NCBI GenBank assembly: GCA_026224775.1
Contig: JAMFRP010000011.1
Span: forward strand, 62,001-126,000
Direction of reading: 5' to 3'
Length of the DNA: 64,000 nt
Source: Bacteroidota bacterium
GTDB taxonomy: Bacteria; Bacteroidota; Bacteroidia; Sphingobacteriales; Sphingobacteriaceae
Shown: piece by piece, positions 63,055-64,000 of the stretch
Layout: every line of letters starts with the position of its first letter
How positions within the stretch are numbered: position 1 is the first letter of the stretch
Notes under the pieces: model-generated
Seen by the model: only the letters and a program-made list of their open reading frames with translations
Database searches by the model: none
Told to the model about the DNA's origin: nothing
Made by a program: the position numbers and the translations under genes

Positions 63055-63132
63055 ATGACCGCATTATTCATCGTCGCCATAGCCGTGTTTGTTTACATGG
63101 TATACGTGCTGCTTAAACCCGAAAAATTCTAA
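63055..63132 (+). CDS. kdpF: KdpF-like small subunit of potassium ATPase
   Basis: A 25-residue peptide with one membrane helix (ALFIVAIAVFVYMVYVLL) and the KPEKF ending typical of KdpF. It is 12 bp upstream of kdpA. KdpF stabilises the KdpFABC complex. Too short for length-based gene finders but firm by position and motif. Confidence 0.75.
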   Translation: MTALFIVAIAVFVYMVYVLLKPEKF

Positions 63133-63144
63133 TTATTAAAAACT

Positions 63145-64000
63145 ATGAACACCGAAATCTCAGGCGTAATTTTTACTTACCTGCTTACCCTGGCCATAGC
63201 TATCCCGCTTGGTATTTATATTGCCCGCATGTTTGGGGGCCAAAAAACCTGGCTCGATTTCATGGCTCCCCTTGAACGTTTCATTTTCCGTTTTAGTGGT
63301 GTCGACCCCAAAAAAGAAATGAACTGGAAGCAGCACATGTTAGCATTGCTGACCATTAATAGTGTGTGGTTATTCTACGCTTTTTTCTGCCTGTTATTCC
63401 AGGCGCATCTGCCTTTAAATCCTGACGGAAACCCTAACCAAACACCCGACCTGGCATTTAATACCGCTATCAGCTTTGTGGTGAACTGTAATCTGCAAGA
63501 TTACTCGGGCGAAAGCGGCGTCACTTATTTCACCCAGCACTTTGTCATCATGTTCCTGCAATTCGTGTCCGCAGCTACAGGTATTGCCGCATTGTTTATC
63601 TTGTTTAAGGCATTCAGAGACAAGGTGACCGATAAGCTGGGCAACTTTTGGGACTTCTTTATAAAAAGTATTACCCGTATCCTGTTACCATTATCGGTTG
63701 TAATGGCAATTATTCTGGCCTTTAACGGTACACCAACCAGCTACAAAGGTAAAGACACTATTATCACCTTGCAGGGCGATACTGTGCACGTCTCAAGAGG
63801 CCCGGCAGCGGCTATGATCGCCATAAAACATTTGGGTACAAATGGTGGCGGTTGGTTTGGCGCAAACTCCGCTCATCCGCTGGAGAACCCAAATTACTTA
63901 ACCAATACAGTTGAATTAGTAGCGCAAACCATCATCCCGATAGCGTTGGTATTCGCATTGGGTTTCTATCTCAAAAAGAAAAAGTTTGCCTATGTAATGT
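63145..64000 (+). CDS. kdpA: Potassium-transporting ATPase subunit A (5' part)
   Basis: The frame from ATG 63145 stays open to the window edge (285 codons seen of ~560). Several membrane helices, the selectivity-type block SFVVNCNLQDYSGESGVTYFTQ, and NGGGWFGANSAHPLENP are hallmarks of KdpA, the ion-binding subunit of the high-affinity K+ pump KdpFABC. kdpB and kdpC should follow outside the window. Induced at low potassium in other bacteria. Confidence 0.94.
   Translation, partial: MNTEISGVIFTYLLTLAIAIPLGIYIARMFGGQKTWLDFMAPLERFIFRFSGVDPKKEMNWKQHMLALLTINSVWLFYAFFCLLFQAHLPLNPDGNPNQTPDLAFNTAISFVVNCNLQDYSGESGVTYFTQHFVIMFLQFVSAATGIAALFILFKAFRDKVTDKLGNFWDFFIKSITRILLPLSVVMAIILAFNGTPTSYKGKDTIITLQGDTVHVSRGPAAAMIAIKHLGTNGGGWFGANSAHPLENPNYLTNTVELVAQTIIPIALVFALGFYLKKKKFAYVM

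Noticed and set aside
1..64000. CRISPR arrays, rRNA or tRNA genes
   Set aside because: Reading both strands showed no regularly spaced repeats with unique spacers and no recognisable tRNA or rRNA sequence.

Overview
The window is a chromosomal segment from a Bacteroidota bacterium, most likely a soil or plant-associated Sphingobacteriaceae (Mucilaginibacter or Pedobacter type). This rests on SusC/SusD with ECF sigma and FecR regulators, GH-rich polysaccharide utilisation genes, DUF5013 and DUF4974-type domains, the Bacteroidota MobA/MobB/MobC mobilisation genes, a two-component system and kdp operon of that lineage, and moderate-to-low GC with short leaders. No rRNA, tRNA or CRISPR array was seen.

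Region 1 (1-10657) is a redox and stress block. A partial spondin-domain lipoprotein reads out of the left edge. It is followed by a DoxX membrane protein, an OmpR-type regulator with its sensor kinase, and a compact run on the + strand: a DsbD-like transporter, a TlpA-like lipoprotein, exported MsrA and MsrB, a DsbD-alpha-like periplasmic protein and thioredoxin reductase. Together these look like a complete relay from NADPH through TrxB (presumably via thioredoxin) and DsbD to periplasmic methionine sulfoxide reductases. An ECF sigma factor and a short-chain dehydrogenase follow. A shared bipartite motif, TTGTAAGG-N15-CGACTAA, precedes both the DoxX gene and the dehydrogenase and may be this sigma factor's promoter.

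Region 2 (10.7-20.2 kb) holds small-molecule stress genes: an AraC/DUF417/AhpD-like/hypothetical cluster on the - strand, HxlR and MBL-fold genes, a second AraC paralogue, an exported alpha/beta hydrolase, an exported acetolactate decarboxylase, a Crp-type regulator and another dehydrogenase. Region 3 (20.2-25.5 kb) is a gene graveyard. It contains a truncated DUF2000 gene abutting a decayed large serine recombinase, an aldose-epimerase fragment, an intact thioredoxin-like gene, a second recombinase C-terminus carrying a 94-bp direct repeat, and a multiply frameshifted DUF5013-like gene.

Region 4 (25.7-42.4 kb) is a polysaccharide utilisation region: GH2 (with an inserted F5/8 module), GH43, GH3 and GH36 enzymes, a truncated alpha-galactosidase-like gene, then ECF sigma / FecR / SusC / SusD. 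The enzymes suggest a plant cell-wall glycan with alpha-galactosyl, arabinosyl or xylosyl and beta-linked residues.

Region 5 (42.8-58 kb) is a mobile accessory region. It has a two-gene operon that is the best candidate for an undescribed system: a 1034-residue protein with two DUF262 domains and a restriction-specificity-like domain, and a RecF/SMC-like ATPase. Next come a hairpin-dense putative oriT, MobA/MobB/MobC, and an AraC / MFS / metallophosphoesterase cargo bracketed by a duplicated mobC 3' end. A ferredoxin-like gene and a dehydrogenase stump follow. Region 6 (58-64 kb) has a DHA2-type efflux pump with a divergent TetR regulator and a palindromic operator, a hypothetical gene broken by one base in a homopolymer, an orphan HEAGH metallopeptidase-like protein, and the start of a kdp potassium ATPase operon that runs off the right edge.
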